Positions 21,792 through 22,445 of a DNA stretch of 22,445 bases are shown here, piece after piece. Location of the stretch: assembly GCA_964564865.1 (NCBI GenBank), contig CAZMDA010000058.1:1-22445 (forward strand). The letters are read 5' to 3'. The number at the start of each line of letters is the position of its first letter. The first letter of the stretch is position 1. This stretch comes from RBG-16-66-20 sp964564865. GTDB lineage: Bacteria > Pseudomonadota > Gammaproteobacteria > Burkholderiales > SG8-39. The translations under genes were made by a program, and so were the position numbers. The notes under the pieces are model-generated. The model saw only the letters and a list, made by a program, of their open reading frames with translations, was not told where the DNA came from and made no database searches.

Positions 21792-22395
21792 GCTCGCCTG
21801 GGTTGCTTCCATGTTCATGGGGGGATGGGCGCGGGCCTCAACGCCGGTGGTCCTGGTGTTCGGCGACAGCCTGTCGGCCGCCTATGGCATCGCCGCGAAC
21901 CGCGGCTGGGTGACGCTCCTCGGGGAGCGCCTGAAGCGCGAGCGGCTGGATTATAGCGTCGTCAACGCGAGCATCTCCGGGGAAACCACCGCGGGCGGCC
22001 TCGCGCGCCTGCAGAAGATGCTCGAGGCTCACCGCCCCGCCGTGGTGCTGCTGGAACTGGGCGCCAACGACGGCTTGCGGGGGCTGCCGGTGGCAGCCAT
22101 GAAGAAGAATCTTGCCGCCATGGTCGCCATGGGACAGAAGGCGGGGGCGAAAGTTCTCCTGGTGGGCATGCGCCTGCCGCCCAACTACGGCCCGGAGTAC
22201 ACCAAAGCCTTCGACGGCGCCTTCGCCGAGGTCGCGAAGTCGAGCAAGGCGGCGCTGGTGCCGTTCCTGTTCGAGGGCTTCGGCGACAAGCGGGAGCTCT
22301 TCCTGGACGACCGCATCCACCCCAACGAGCAGGCGCAGCCCCTGCTGCTGGAGAACGTGTGGAAGGGGCTGCGGCCCCTTCTGGGAAAGCGCTAG
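21757..22395 (+). CDS. tesA: Acyl-CoA thioesterase I / lysophospholipase L1 (TesA), GDSL hydrolase
   Basis: This is a 212-residue periplasmic SGNH/GDSL esterase. The start at 21757 gives a signal peptide with a basic start (PRALR), a hydrophobic core and a likely cleavage after ARAS. The four SGNH blocks are complete: block I VFGDSLSAAYGI with S38, block II SISGETTAGG with G75, block III GANDGLRG with N104, and block V DRIHPNEQ with D185 and H188. A later ATG at 21790 is possible but would leave a signal peptide without the basic start. Family enzymes hydrolyse acyl thioesters and lysophospholipids. The divergent neighbours ybbA and ybbP are the same as in E. coli, supporting a joint envelope-lipid role. 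Confidence 0.93.
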   Translation: MPRALRTVVVFMLAWVASMFMGGWARASTPVVLVFGDSLSAAYGIAANRGWVTLLGERLKRERLDYSVVNASISGETTAGGLARLQKMLEAHRPAVVLLELGANDGLRGLPVAAMKKNLAAMVAMGQKAGAKVLLVGMRLPPNYGPEYTKAFDGAFAEVAKSSKAALVPFLFEGFGDKRELFLDDRIHPNEQAQPLLLENVWKGLRPLLGKR

Positions 22396-22445
22396 ACGAC
22401 GGCCACGCGCGGCGCGCCTTCGGCGAGGCGCCCGATGACCCGCGC
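22392..22445 (-). CDS. 3' end of an unidentified gene (partial)
   Basis: On the minus strand the frame ending in TAG at 22394-22392 reads ARVIGRLAEGAPRVAVV, which looks like ordinary protein sequence. It overlaps the tesA stop by a few bases in convergent orientation. Only 17 codons are visible, so no family can be named and it could be chance open sequence. Confidence 0.35.
   Translation of the reverse strand, partial: ARVIGRLAEGAPRVAVV

Noticed and set aside
1..22445. Mobile element, prophage, CRISPR array or RNA gene
   Set aside because: No transposase, integrase or phage gene, no regularly spaced repeats, no terminal repeats and no tRNA- or rRNA-like sequence were found by eye on either strand.

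Overview
The window is very GC-rich (about 70% by eye), densely coded DNA from a Gram-negative proteobacterium. A betaproteobacterium of the Burkholderiales type is most likely. The pointers are two Bug-family tripartite-tricarboxylate-transporter receptors, a two-partner-secretion exoprotein, DadA- and OrdL-like flavoproteins, RmuC and the divergent tesA/ybbA/ybbP block. A run of 10 N at 253-262 shows this is a scaffold. I see no tRNA, rRNA, insertion sequence, CRISPR array or replication origin, and no gene-free stretch above 300 bases.

Layout. (1) 1-1041, minus: N-terminal part of a filamentous-hemagglutinin-like secreted protein, interrupted by the gap. (2) 1161-3562, plus: a NarL/LuxR response regulator overlapping a membrane hybrid histidine kinase. 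(3) 7122 back to 3591, minus: a tight four-gene unit of cupin, alpha/beta hydrolase, Bug receptor and FAD-dependent amine oxidase. (4) 7237-10328, plus, divergent from unit 3: Rid-family deaminase, D-amino-acid dehydrogenase, cysteine-pair Asp/Glu-racemase-superfamily enzyme and an FCD-type GntR regulator. (5) 11317-10349, minus: a second Bug receptor, convergent with the regulator. (6) 21791 back to 11378, minus: a long co-directional run of ABC ATPase, FtsX-like permease, secreted CBM9-like protein, RmuC, nucleotidyltransferase, 60-residue protein, Rossmann protein, DUF1989 protein, glyoxalase-like protein, OrdL-like oxidoreductase and aspartate dehydrogenase. Most junctions in it are 1-11 base overlaps. 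(7) 21757-22395, plus: thioesterase/lysophospholipase TesA, overlapping the ATPase head-to-head.

How it may work together. Units 3-5 and the end of unit 6 look like an uptake-and-oxidation locus for one or more amino or imino compounds: two periplasmic receptors, three DAO-type flavoproteins, an imine hydrolase, a racemase/isomerase, an aspartate dehydrogenase and a DUF1989 protein. The strongest non-coding signal is a 22-base element present twice with one mismatch. It lies across the -35 and spacer of the promoter for the Rid/DadA/racemase/GntR operon and of the promoter for the second Bug receptor, which ties these genes into one probable regulon under the local GntR protein. The substrate cannot be read from the sequence.
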